Shown one piece after another: positions 50,201-62,187 of a DNA stretch of 64,000 bases. Position numbers and translations under genes: made by a program. The DNA lies in contig OX104116.1 of the NCBI GenBank assembly GCA_944474755.1, positions 4,405,547 through 4,469,546 on the forward strand, in the 5' to 3' direction. The notes under the pieces are model-generated. The model saw nothing but the letters and a program-made list of their open reading frames with translations, searched no databases and was not told the DNA's origin. How positions within the stretch are numbered: position 1 is the stretch's first letter; each line of letters begins with the position of its first letter. Source of the DNA: Limnoperna fortunei (lineage: Eukaryota > Mollusca > Bivalvia > Mytilida > Modiolidae).

Positions 50201-53200
50201 ACAAATGTACTGACTACCTGTAGTTGTCAACTATGTCCAGATCATGTGTAGTGTAACCATGGTCTAGACTGTCTGTATTTGCTACCAGGTCAAGATTGTC
50301 TGTAGTCACCTAGGTGTGGATTGTAATCTACTTTTTACCTGGGTTCTGACTGTCAGTACTTGTCACTAAGGTCTATACTGTCTGTTCTTACTACCAGGTC
50401 AAGATTGTCTGTAGTCACCTAGGTGTGGATGGTCATCCACGTTTTACCTGGGTTCTGACTGTCAGTACTTATCACTAAGGTCTATACTGTCTGTTCTTAC
50501 TACCAGGTCAAGATTGTCTGTAGTCACCTAGGTGTGGATGGTCATCCACGTTTTACCTGGGTTCTGACTGTCAGTACTTGTCACTAAGGTCTATACTGTC
50601 TGTTCTTGCTACCAGGTCAAGATTGTCTGTAGTCACCTAGGTGTGGATTGTAATCTACGTTTTACTTGGGTTCTGACTGTCAGTACTTGTCACTAAGGTC
50701 TATACTGTCTGTTTTTAGGTCCAGATTGTCTGTACTTGTTGCCCGTGTCCAGACTGTGTAGGTACAGACGGTTTATACTTGTTACCTAATTTAAGATCGT
50801 CTGCACTTGTTACGCAGCTGTAGGCTTTCTGCTCGTGTTACCCAGGTACAAGCTGTTTGTATTTATTAAACAGATTCAGACCGTCTGTTCTTGTTATTTA
50901 TGTTAATATTGTCTATACTTGTTACTGGGGTCCAGGATGTTTGTCCTTGTAATCATGGTCCAGATTGTATGTTCTTGTAACTTAAGTTCAGACGGTGTGT
51001 CCTTGTAACCTTGGTTACAATATGCTGTGTACTTGTTACCTAGGTCCAGGCTGTCAGTACTTGTTACCATGATCCAGATTGTCTATACTTATTACCTTGG
51101 TCCAGATAGTCTGTACTTGTTACCTTTGTCCAGACTGTCTGTAATTGTTACTTTAAGGCCCAGATTGTCTGTGTTTGTTACCTACGTCCAGACTGTCTCT
51201 ACTTGATACCTGATCCAGACTTTTTTGTTGTCCTGGACCATACCATCTGTACTTGTTACCTAGGTCCAGCTTGTCTGTACTTGTTACCTAGGACTATATG
51301 TATACTGTCTACATTTGTAATCTATATAGGTCTGGATTGTCTATACTTGTTACCTGGTCCAGACTGTCAGTACTTGTTACCTAGGTCCAGTTTGTCGGTT
51401 CTTGTTACCTAGGTCTATGCTGTTTTCATTTGTTATCTATGTGCAGACTGTGTGTACGTGTTCCTGAGGTCCATAGTCTTTACTTGTTACCTAGGTCCAG
51501 AATGTCTTTCCCTTTTACCTAAGTCCAGACTTTCTGTCCTTGAAACCCAGGTTCACACTGTCTGTACATGTTACCCCGACCAATCTGTCAATTCTTGTTA
51601 CACATGTCACGAGTGTCTGTACTTGTTACCCATATCAAGACAGTATTTACTTGTCATCATGGTCTAGACTGTGTGTCCTTGTTACAGAGGTCTAATTTGT
51701 CTGTTCTTGTAACATGGTCAAAACTGTCTTTTCTCAACTAGGAAAAGAGTGTGCACTTGTTACTGAGGTCCAGGATGTTTGTACTTGTTATCACGATGAC
51801 AGAACCTCATATTTCATTATTATGTTTTTTCAGAAATAACTGAACTTCAAGGAAAAGTAGATATTTTGGAGATGACAACAGGGGAGGTAATCCCTAAACA
51901 CATTCAAGGTAAAACTAAATTCTTGTGCATTTATAACAACTGATAGTTTTTGTAGTGGATTAACAGTAAGATATATTGTATCAAATCAGGCTAACGTGGG
52001 TTGCCACACACATATTTAGATGTAGTGGATTAACAGTAAGATATATTGTATCAAATCAGGCCAACGTGGGTTGCCACACAGATTTAGATGTAGTGGATTA
52101 ACAGTAAGATATATTGTATCAAATCATACTAACGTGTGTTGCCACACAGATTTAGATGTAGTGGATTAACAGTAAGATATATTGTATCAAATCAGACTAA
52201 CGTGGGTTGCCACACACATATTTAGATGTAGTGGATTAACAGTAAGATATATTGTATCAAATCAGGCCAACATGGGTTGCCACACATATTTAGATGTAGT
52301 GGATTAACAGTAAGATATACTGTATCATAAATATCTCGATTGCCTTAATATGTACCTAAAGGTATTGTTACATATAAAACAAATAAAAATCTGAGCCTTT
52401 CATATGTAAAGTTTGATTAAACATATTAAATGACACATTGTATTCCATTTTAGTACTCCGAACTCGCTGTATGTACATGTTAGATAAGTAAAGTCTAAAG
52501 GCTTGATGTACTTTTTACCCGAATTCTTGACTGTATATACATGTTACACAGTTTCAGGCTGTCTGTCCTTGTAACCAAGGTCCAGGCTGTTTGTCCACGT
52601 TACACAGGTAAAGTCAATGTGTAATCCTAAATTGAAGATGTCTTCTCGTTACCAATGTCCAGGCTGTCTATGTTCATTACCCAGGTCCCAGCTGTCTGTC
52701 CTTTTCACCCAGGTCCATACTGTATGTGCCGGTACTTGTCATACATTTCCAGACAGTCTGTAATTCACTTTTGTCCATGTTACACAGGTCAAGGCCGTCT
52801 GTCCTTGGTACACACGTGCAGTCTGTCATTGTTTTGTAGTTCGAGCTGTTTGTCCTTTTCACCCAGGTCCATACTGTATGTACCATGACTTGTCATATAT
52901 TTCCAGACAGTCTGTCATTCACTCTTTGTCCATGTTACACAGGTCAAGGCCGCCTGTCCTTGGTACACACGTGAAGGCTGTCTGTCATTGTTTTGTAGTT
53001 CCAGCTGTTTGTCCTTAGGCAGGTCTGGGCTGTCTACTCAAGTGCAGGCTATCTGTCCTTGTTAATTAAGTACAGGTTGTCTTTACTCGTTACCCAGGTA
53101 AAGTCTGTCTGTAATCGTGACAAGATAAGCTGTCTATCCTCCTTACCAAGGTCCAGGTTATCTATCCTTGTTACCAAGGTCTAGGATGTCTGTCTTGTTA

Positions 53201-56200
53201 ACCAGGTCTAGGATGTCTGTCTTGTTAACCAGGTCTAGGATGTCTGTCCTTGCTACCTAAGTCCAGCCCTTGTATTGTTACCCAGGTCCCGCCTTGACTG
53301 TCCTTGTTACCCAGGTGCAGACTGTCTGTCCTCGATACCCAGGTGCAGACTGTCTGTCCTTGATACCCATGTGCAGACTGTCTGTCCTCATTACCCAGGT
53401 TCAGACTGTCTGTCCTCGTTATCCAGGCCTAGCCATGTCTGTTCTATTTAACTAGGTTGATATAGGTTGGTACAGATGTTTAACGATACCAGTCAAAAAT
53501 AAAAATAAGCTGTCTATCCTACTTACCAAGGTCCAGGTTATCTATCCTTGTTACCAAGGTCTAGAATGTCTGTCTTGTTACCAAGGTCTAGGATGTCTGT
53601 CTTATTAACCAGGTCTAGGATGTCTGTCTTGTTAACCAGGTCTAGGATGTCTGTCTTGTTAACCAAGTCTAGGATGTCTGTCTTGTTACCCAGGTCTAGG
53701 AAGTCTGTCTTGTTAACCAGGTCTAGGATGTCTGTCTTGTTACCCAGGTCTAGGATGTCTGTCTTGTTACCCAGGTCTAGGATGTCTGTCTTGTTAACCA
53801 GGTCTAGGATGTCTGTCTTGTTACCCAGGTCTAGGATGTCTGTCTTGTTACCCAGGTCTAGGATGTCTGTCTTGTTACCCAGGTCTAGGATGTCTGTCTT
53901 GTTACCCAGGTCTAGGATGTCTGTCTTGTTAACCAGTTCTAGGATGTCTGTCTTGTTAACCAGGTCTAGGATGTCTGTCTTGTTAATAAGGTCTAGGATG
54001 TCTGTCTTTTTACTCAGGTCTAGGATGTCTGTCTTGTTAACCAGGTCTAGGATGTCTGTCTTGTTACCCAGGTCTAGAATGTCTGTCTTGTTACCCAGGT
54101 CTAGAATGTCTGTCTTGTTACCAAGGTCTAGGATGTATGTCTTGTTAACCAGGTCTAGGATGTCTGTCTTGTTAACCAGATCTATGATGTCTGTCTTGTT
54201 AACCAGGTCTAGGATGTCTGTCTTGTAACCCAGGTCTAGGATGTCTGTCCTTGCTACTTAGGTCCAGCCTTTGCTGTATTGTTACCCAGGTTAAGGCTGT
54301 AAGTCCTTGTTACCCAGGTCTAGCCTTGGCTGTCCTTGTTACCCAGGTGCAGACTGTCTGTCCTCGATACCCAGGTGCACACTGTCTGTCCTCGATACCC
54401 ATGTGCAGACTGTCTGTCCTCGATACCCAGGTGCACACTGTCTGTCCTTGATACCCATGTGCAGACTGTCTGTCCTCATTATCCAGGTTCAGACTGTCTG
54501 TCCTCGTTATCCAGGTCTAGCCATGTCTGTTTTATTTAACTAGGTTGATGTAGGTTGGTACATATGTTTAACGATACCAGTCAAAAATAAAACTTATGTA
54601 TACATATGATTGGATGTACTATTCCAAGCTAGAAAAGCATGCAACTACCAGATAACACAACTACATAGCTGATAGATTTATTGTTTTTCAGATCAGATCG
54701 AGGTTCAGTTAAAACAATGGCAGAAGGAGGATGAGGATATGTTTGTATCAACAACAGCTGCTGACCATGTATTGAATTGTCTGACAGAGAATAACTGTGT
54801 TACGGTAACAGGCAATCCAGGTATCGGTAAAACATTTACTGTACGACATGTAGCTTTAGTGATGAGACAGCAAGGTTACATTATAGTACCCACTAACTTA
54901 CCTAAGGATATCAGAGACTTTACAGAGCCGGGCACCAAAGTTTTGTTTGTCATTGATGATCTGTGTGGACATTATAGTCTTAATCAGCATTATCTTGATG
55001 ACTGGATGAATCTGCAAGAGTGTATTCAGAGATTTATAGACAACAATTATTGTAAAATCGTTGCTACTTGCAGGTTACAAGTGTACAAAGATAACAAATT
55101 TAAAAGTTTGTCTCTTTTTACTTCTTGTGAATGCAATTTTTCTAAAGAGCTTATACTAACTTCCGATGAGAAAACAAGTTTAGCAAATAAATACTTTGAA
55201 GAAGGTGCTAATAAAGTCATTGAGTTGTCAAATAAATTTGATTTTTTTCCTATGTTATGTCGCATTTACAAGAAAAACAGAACTTTTAATCTTGAAAGTT
55301 TTTTTAGCAATCCTTTTACCTTCTACGAGAAGGAGCTCGATAATTTATTGCTAGGAGATGATGGATGTAAGCACATGTATTGTGTCCTGGCGCTATGTGT
55401 TGTCTTCAATAACAGTCTGAAGGAGGAATACCTGACCGACAACACAGACAGGAAGATACAAGAGATCATTGGAGACGTACTATCGGTATGCCGACTTAAC
55501 AGAGGAACCTCTCCTTATTGTTTATATGACTCCCTCCAGACATTGGAGGACACATATGTAGTCAAGGAAAATCATTGTTTTAAATGTGTACATGATAAAC
55601 TATTTGACTTTCTTTCATTTTATATGGGGAGAAAGATGATACAAGTTTTATTTAAACATGCTAATAGTACATTCATAAGTGAACGGTTTAAATGGAGACC
55701 AACACAGAATGAAGACTTACAGTTCAGTATCTCTATACCAGATGACAGCTTACACACTTATATTGATAGAATGATATCTGACTGGGAACGAGGCAATGTA
55801 TACGATTTTTTTGGCAATAGAAATCTGAAATCATCAGAGTTCACCCATATAGTCATCGACAAGTTAAACCAACATGACCCAGACTATCAATGTAAACTTG
55901 TCAATATGACAGTTGACAACGGATATAATGATACCACTTTATTGCAGAGCTGTTTCATTGGTGACATCAATCTGACACAATGGATATTAGATCATGGCGC
56001 TATTAAGTGTTTATCTCCTCTTGCTTCATCTACATTTCTACATATAAATCATTGTAGAGAGGATGGTACATCACCTATCTACATAGCATGTCAAGAAGGT
56101 CATTTACCCATCTTAAATAGGCTGATAGAATGTAATGGTGATATACACAAGTGTAGAGAGGATGCTACATCACCTATCTACATAGCATGTCAAGAAGGTC

Positions 56201-58332
56201 ATTTACCCATCTTAAATAAGCTGATAGAATGTAATGGTGATATAAACAAGTGTATAGTGAATGGTGCATCACCTATCTACATAGCATGCCGGAAAGGCCA
56301 TTTACCCATCTTAAATAGGCTGATAGAATGTAATGGTGATATAAACAAGTGTAAAGTGAATGGTGCATCACCTATCTACATAGCATGTCAAGAAGGTCAT
56401 TTACCCATCTTAAATAGACTGATAGAATGTAATGGTGATATAAACAAGTGTGCAGAGGATGGTGCATCACCTATCCACATAGCATGTGGGAAAGGCCATT
56501 TACCCATCTTAAATAGGCTGATAGAATGTAATGGTGATATAAACAAGTGTAAAGGGAATGGTGCATCACCTATCTACATAGCATGTCAAGAAGGTCATTT
56601 ACCCATCTTAAATAGACTGATAGAATGTAATGGTGATATAAACAAGTGTACAGGGAATGGTGCATCACCTGTCTACATAGCATGTCAAGAAGGTCATTTA
56701 CCCATCTTAAATAGGCTGATAGAATGTAATGGTGATATAAACAAGTGTAGAGAGGATGGTGCATCACCTATCTACATAGCATGCGAGAATGGAAATTTAC
56801 CCATCTTAAATAGGCTGATAGAATGTAATGGTGATGTAAACAAGTGTACAGGGGATGGTACATCACCTATCCACATAGCATGTGGGAAAGGCCATTTACC
56901 CATCTTAAATAGGCTGATAGAATGTAATGGTGATATAAACAAGTGTACAGGGAATGGTTCATCACCTATCTACATAGCATGCGAACAAGGTCATTTACCC
57001 ATCTTAAATAGACTGATAGAATGTAATGGTGATATAAACAAGTGTGCAGAGGATGGTGCATCACCTATCCACATAGCATGCCAGAATGGTCATTTACCCA
57101 TATTAAATAGGCTGATAGAATGTAATGGTGATATAAACAAGTGTACAGAGGATGGTACATCACCTATCTACATAGCATGCCAGAATGGCCATTTACCCAT
57201 CTTAAATAGACTGATAGAATGTAATGGTGATATAAACAAGTGTGCAGAGGACGGTGCATCACCTATCCACATAGCATGTGGGAAAGGCCATTTACCCATC
57301 TTAAATAGGCTGATAGAATGTAATGGTGATATAAACAAGTGTAAAGTGAATGGTGCATCACCTATCTACATAGCATGTCAAGAAGGTCATTTACCCATCT
57401 TAAATAGGCTGATAGAATGTAATGGTGATATAAACAAGTGTACAGAGGATGGTACATCACCTATCTACATAGCGTGCCAAGAAGGTCATTTACCTATCTT
57501 ACATAGACTGATAGAATGTAATGGTGATATAAACAAGTGTGTAGAGGATGGTACATCACCTATCTACATAGCATGCCAGAATGGTCATTTACCCATCTTA
57601 AATAGACTGATAGAATGTAATGGCGATATAAACAAGTGTACAGAGGATGGTACATCACCTATCTACATAGCATGTCAAGAAGGTCATTTGCCCATCTTAA
57701 TTAGGCTGATAGAATGTAATGGTGATATAAACAAGTGTAGAGAGGATGGTGAATCACCTATCTTCATAGCATGCCAGAATGGTCATTTACCCATCTTAAA
57801 TAGACTGATAGAATGTAATGGTGATATAAACAAGTGTAGAGAGGATGGTGAATCACCTATCTTCATAGCATGCGAGAAAGGCTATTTACCCATCTTAAAT
57901 AGACTGATAGAATGTAATGGTGATATAAACAAGTGTACAGTGAATGGTACATCACCTATCTACATAGCATGCGAGAAAGGCCATTTACCTATCTTAAATA
58001 GGCTGATAGAATGTAATGGTGATATAAACAAGTGTAAAGTGAATGGTGCATCACCTGTCTACATAGCATGCCAAGAAGGTCATTTACCTATCTTAAATAG
58101 GCTGATAGAATGTAATGGTGATATTAACAAGTGTACAAAGAATGGTGACTCACCTCTTACCATTGCATGTTACAAAGGTCATATTCATATTGTATCAGAG
58201 TTACTTAAGCATAAAGATGTAAAGATAGATATATGTGACAGTAATGGTAGGTCTCCATTGTATTGGGCTCGATATAAAAGATTTGATACAATTGTCAAAT
58301 TACTGTTAGACTATGGCTCAGACCCTAAATAG
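44229..58332 (+). CDS. HEPN (DZIP3-type) - nSTAND3 NTPase - ankyrin repeat protein, 5 exons
   Basis: Exons: 44229-44445, 45579-45808, 47914-48046, 51834-51908, 54692-58332. All introns are GT-AG, with phases 1, 0, 1, 1. The total is 4296 nt, 1431 aa. Residues 1-149 form a DZIP3-type HEPN domain with RX4H at R124-H129 (YHRNMLAH). Residues 150-234 are a helical linker (QLKQWQKEDEDMF near its end). Residues 235 to about 640 are an nSTAND3-type P-loop NTPase: Walker A GNPGIGKT (259-266), Walker B VLFVIDD (302-308), a sensor-like KIVATCRLQVY, then a probable winged-helix part. Residues 670-1362 are 21 near-identical ankyrin repeats, followed by two divergent ones and DPK-stop. HEPN domains with this motif are often RNases and STAND NTPases are oligomerising switches, so a cytosolic NLR-like sensor is inferred. 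No signal peptide or membrane segment is seen. The ATG has a strong context (aatATGG). Confidence 0.88.
44446..45578 (+). other. Intron 1 of the main gene
   Basis: Phase-1 intron splitting the HEPN domain at the same codon as in the minus-strand relative. 44474-44580 is a copy of the 'gagaggtttggcatg' repeat also at 9006. Frames inside are not supported as exons. Confidence 0.7.
45809..46384 (+). repeat. 75-bp array carrying repeated 5' splice donors
   Basis: The last 36 nt of exon 2 plus its donor are tandemly duplicated into intron 2. GTAAGTACC occurs at 45809 (the real donor), 45892, 45965, 46040, 46115, 46190 and 46265; an eighth at 46340 is mutated to GAAAGT. Spacing settles at exactly 75 bp. 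Copies carry TGA where exon 2 has CAA and a TAA soon after each donor, so inclusion would truncate the protein. The open minus-strand frame here is a by-product. Confidence 0.88.
47548..47757 (-). mobile_element. tRNA-derived SINE, minus strand, in intron 2
   Basis: Reverse-orientation copy with 'aaaactgacaatccttgtcaatta', 'ctggagtcaaacag' and the box-B region 'actcgagcctgcaacctcaa'. It is followed by a C/A homopolymer tract (47757-47781). Confidence 0.6.
48256..49862. repeat. Hairpin-headed repeat with 167-bp tandem core, in intron 3
   Basis: Starts with a palindromic head 'agctcacctgaccctttgggtcaggtgagct' split by its own centre, then 'gtccgtcggcgtcgtcgtcggcgtc'. About eight units with 'ttcaaaatggccgcca' follow (anchors 48625, 48792, 48959, 49124; spacing 165-167 bp), and it ends with 'tcaggtgagcgatacaggctct'. 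This head and end are typical of a widespread mollusc repeat. The frames in it are not host genes. Confidence 0.8.
49915..51800. repeat. Degenerate 28-bp minisatellite filling intron 3
   Basis: Units of about 28 bp with 'cttgttacctaggtccagactgtctgta' split into many variants; exact 28-bp spacing is visible at 50096, 50124 and 50152. A 4-unit block starting 'gtctgtagtcacctagg' is repeated near 50285, 50400, 50515 and 50625. It ends about 30 bp before exon 4. The same family fills intron 4. Confidence 0.85.
51952..52330. repeat. 68/70-bp tandem array, five to six copies, intron 4
   Basis: The anchor 'gtagtggattaacag' occurs at 51952, 52022, 52090, 52158, 52228 and 52296; spacing 70 or 68 bp, the difference being a 'ca' dinucleotide in 'cacacacata'. 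Intronic, non-coding. Confidence 0.88.
52500..54560. repeat. 27/28-bp minisatellite in intron 4
   Basis: Loose 28-bp units of the intron-3 family at the edges; from about 53566 to 54244 a homogeneous 27-bp core of about 25 units ('ggtctaggatgtctgtcttg' then 'ttaccca' or 'ttaacca'). The 27-bp period keeps one frame open (repeated MSVLLPRSR), which is not a gene. A segment 'ttatttaactaggttgat.taggttggtac...cagtcaaaaataaa' occurs at both 53445 and 54531, so about 1.08 kb was duplicated. Confidence 0.88.
56044..58122 (+). repeat. 21 in-phase 99-bp coding repeats (ankyrin array)
   Basis: Twenty-one units of exactly 99 bp without any indel lie in exon 5; a divergent 22nd begins at 58123. The framework codons for GHLPILNRLIECNGDINKC are nearly invariant even at third positions (mostly agg/aga, ggt/ggc, tgt/tgc and ccc/cct alternatives). 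Differences cluster in two short windows: the three residues before the invariant G plus the one after it, and the two residues after AC. Confidence 0.95.
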
Positions 58333-58535
58333 TGTCACACCAATGGCTGAGAACCATTTTATGTAACGGAACAGACTGGTCATAAACATGTTGTATTGGT
58401 AATTAAATACTATCAAACACAAAGTTCATTCGTAAATTAGTTTTATGTCAGTTAGAAAACAAAAAATCAAATATATATGTTTTTAGTTTCCAGAAATTTG
58501 ATTTTGATACCAAAACATAAGTGAAAAATACATAA

Positions 58536-58560
58536 AATAAATTTCTCATCTGATAATAAA
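58536..58560 (+). promoter_or_regulatory. Candidate poly(A) signals of the main gene
   Basis: AATAAA at 58536-58541 and again at 58555-58560, about 200 bp after the stop codon and before the downstream minisatellite. Choice between them cannot be made from sequence alone. Confidence 0.5.
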
Positions 58561-58644
58561 ATTTCCTGTGCATAAATGAATTACAGTTTTCATGGCAATG
58601 TTTTCTTTTCCTGCACAACATGTGTACTTATTAGTCTGTATTAC

Positions 58645-59776
58645 TCGATTCATGTGTTTAGATGTCTGTGTAATTGGATACATGTGTTTAGATGTCTGTG
58701 TTACTGGATTCATGTGTTTAGATGTCTGTGTTAATGGATACATGTGTTTAGATGTCTGTGTTAATGGATACATGTGTTTAGATGTCTGTGATATTGGATA
58801 CATCTGTTTAGATGTCTGTGTTACTGGATTCATGTGTTTAAATGTCTGTGTTATTGGATTCATGTGTTTAGATGTCTGTGTTATTGGATAAATGTGTTAA
58901 GATATCTGTGTTATTGGATTCATGTGTTTAGATGTCTGTGTTATTGGATTCATGTGTTTAGATGTCTGTGTTATTGGATTCATGTGTTTAGATGTCTGTG
59001 TTACTGGATTCATGTGTTTAGATGTCTGTGTTATTGGATTCTTGTGTTTAGATGTCTGTGTTATTGGATTCATGTGTTTAGATGTCTGTGTTATTGGATA
59101 CATGTGTTTAGATGTCTGTGTTACTGGATACATGTGTTTAGATGTCTGTATTAATGGATTAATGTGTTTAGATGTCTGCATTACTGGATTCATGTGTTTA
59201 GATGTCTGTGTTATTGGATACATGTGTTTAGATGTCTGTGTTACTGGATACATGTGTTTAGATGTCTGTGTTACTGGATACATGTGTTTAGATGTCTGTG
59301 TTACTGGATACATGTGTTTAGATGTCTGTGTTACTGGTTTCATGTGTTTAGATGTCTGTTTTATTGGATACATGTGTTTAGATGTCTGTGTTACTGGATT
59401 CATGTGTTTAGAAGTCTGTGTTATTGGATACATGTCTTTAGATGTCTGTGTTATTTGATACATGTGTTTAGATGTCTGTGTTAATGGATACATGTGTTTA
59501 GATGTCTGTGTTAATGGATACATGTGTTTAGATGTCTGTGTTATTGGATACATGTGTTTAGATGTCTGTTTTATTTGATACATGTGTTTAGATGTCTGTG
59601 TTACTGGATTCATGTGTTTAGATGTCTGTGTTACTGGATTCGTGTGTTTAGATGTCTGTGTTATTGGATACATGTGTTTAGATGTCTGTGTTAATGGATA
59701 CATGTGTTTAGATGTCTGTGTTATTGGATACATGTGTTTAGATATCTGTGTTATTGTATACATGTGTTTAGATGTC
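58645..59776. repeat. 30-bp minisatellite, about 38 copies
   Basis: The unit contains CATGTGTTTAGATGTCTGTG and TTATTGGAT; period 30 bp, nearly indel-free. Several frames on both strands are open because the period is a multiple of three; none is credible as a gene. It begins about 310 bp after the stop of the main gene. Confidence 0.93.
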
Positions 59777-61821
59777 AAAGTCTACATTGTAATTTACACA
59801 GATAAATTATTAGATACATGAATTTAGATGTCTGCATTATGGGACACATGTGTTTAGATGTTTTTATTATTAGATACATGTGTTTAGAGGTGTGTATTAC
59901 TGATTAGATGTCTGTATTATTGGATACATGTGTTTAGATGTGTGTATTATTGGATACATGTGTTTAGATGTCTGTACTATTAGATACATGTGTTTAGATG
60001 TCTGTTTTATTGAATACATGTGTTTAGATGTCTGTATTGTTGGATTTTGTGTTTAGATGTTTTTATTATTTGATACATGTGTTAATGGATACATGTGTTT
60101 AGATGTCTGTATTTTTGGATGCATGTGTTTAGATGTCTTAGTCTACATTGTACAGTTATTATATACATAAGTTTAGATTTCTTGGTCTATAGGGTAATTC
60201 ACACTTTTTACTTTTCCAATACATGTATTTAGATGTCTTAGTCTATATTGGAATTTACATGTGTTTATATGTCAAAGTCTACATTGCATTTACATGTGTC
60301 AGTAATTGGATACATGTGTTTATATGTCTAGGTCCACATTGTAATTTACATGTGTCAGTTATTGGATACATGTGTTTATATGTCTCATTCTATATTGTAA
60401 TTTACACATGTCAATTATTCGATACTTGTGTTTAGATGTTTAGTGTCTACATTGTAATTTACACATGCCAATTATTGGATACATGTGTTTAGATGTCCAG
60501 GTCTACATTGTTATTTACACATGTTAATTATTGGATACATGTCTTTAGATGTCTTTGTCTACATTGTTATTTACACATGTTAATTATTGGATACATGTGT
60601 TTAGATGTCTATGTCTACATTGTTATTTACACATGTTAATTATTGGATACATGTGTTTAGATGTCTATGTCTACATTGTAATTTGCATGTGTCAGTTATC
60701 TGATACATGTGTTTAGATGTCTATGTCTACATTGTAATTTGCATGTGTCAGTTATCTGATACATGTGTTTAGATATCTCGGTCTGAATTGTAATTAGCAC
60801 GTGTCAGTTATGGATACATGTGTTTAGATATCTAGGTCTACATTGTAATGTACATGTGTCAGTTATTGGATACGTGTGTTTAGATGTGTCAGTCTACATT
60901 GTAATTTGCATGTGTCAGTTATCTGGTACATGTCAGTTATTGGATAAATGTGTTTAGATGTCTATGTCTACTTTGTAATTTACATTTGTTTCAGTTATCT
61001 GGTACATGTGTTTATATGTCTAGGTCTACATTGTAATTTACACATGCAAATTATTGGATACATGTGTTTAGATGTCTAGGTCAACATTGTAATTTACACA
61101 TGTAAGTTATTGGATACATGTGTTTAGATGTCTAGGTCTAAAATGTAATTTACACATGATAAATATTGGAAAGATGTGTTTTGATATCTATGTCTACATA
61201 ATAATTTACACACAATTATTGGATAGGTATGTTTAGATGTCTATGCCTACTTTGTAATTTACACATGTCAATTATTAGATATGTGTGTTTAGATGTCTAG
61301 GTCCCCATTGTAATTTACACATGGCAATTATTGGATAGATGTGTTTAGATTTCTAGGTCTACATGGTAATTTGCACATGTCAATTATTGGATAGGTGTGT
61401 TTAGATGTCTATGTCTACTTTGTAATTTACACATGTCAATTATTAGATATGTGTGTTTAGATGTCTAGGTCCCCATTGTAATTTACACATGGCAATTATT
61501 AGTTACACGTGTTTAGATGTCTAGTTCCCCATTGTAATTTACACATGTCAATTATTGGATACTTGTGTTTAGATGGATAGGTCTACATTGTAATTTACAC
61601 ATGTCAATTATTGGATACATGTGTTTAGATGTCTAGGTCTACTTTGTATTTTAAATGTGTCAATTATTAGATACATGTGTTCAAATGTTTAAGTCTACAT
61701 TGTTATTTACATGTGTCAATCATAGGATACATGTGTTTAGATGTCTAGGTCTATATTGTAATTAACATGTGTCAATTATTGGATACATGTGTTTACATGT
61801 CTGGGTTTACATTGTTATTTA

Positions 61822-62187
61822 TAGTTGCATTCCAATTTGCCGATTCCCATTTTATGGATTCCCTGTTATTCAACCAAATAAGAACAATCAAGTTGCATTA
61901 AGAATTTTATCGAGAATTATGTGTATTTTAAAAAAAATATGCAAATAAATTATATTAATTAAATAATTCAATTTATGCAATTGACATAAAAAGAAGTTAA
62001 TTTGTTAATTATAAATCATCAGCTTGACATTATTTGTTTAAAAACAATATGATAAGCTGATATTTTTGGATTGAAAAAAATCAAGTTAATATAAGTCACT
62101 AAAATTACCGACAATTACAGATGCTTAGGAAACATTATTCAAATGAATCACAAATCGATTGGGAATCGCTAAACTCGTACTAAACAG
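61822..62187. mobile_element. 366-bp inserted element with 7-bp target duplication
   Basis: TTATTTA occurs on both sides (61815-61821 and 62188-62194). Removing the insert plus one copy restores the minisatellite text 'acattgttatttacacatgtc'. The ends contain 'gattccca' in inverted orientation ('gccgattcccat' left, 'attgggaatcgc' right), but the terminal bases are not a clean inverted repeat, so the superfamily is unassigned. Confidence 0.7.

Noticed and set aside
53548..54228. 226-codon frame of nine-residue repeats (MSVLLPRSR)
   Set aside because: By-product of a 27-bp intronic minisatellite; it lies wholly inside intron 4 of a well-supported gene.
58546..59821. Several frames of ten-residue repeats on both strands after the main gene
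   Set aside because: By-product of the 30-bp array; simultaneous open frames on opposite strands argue against coding.
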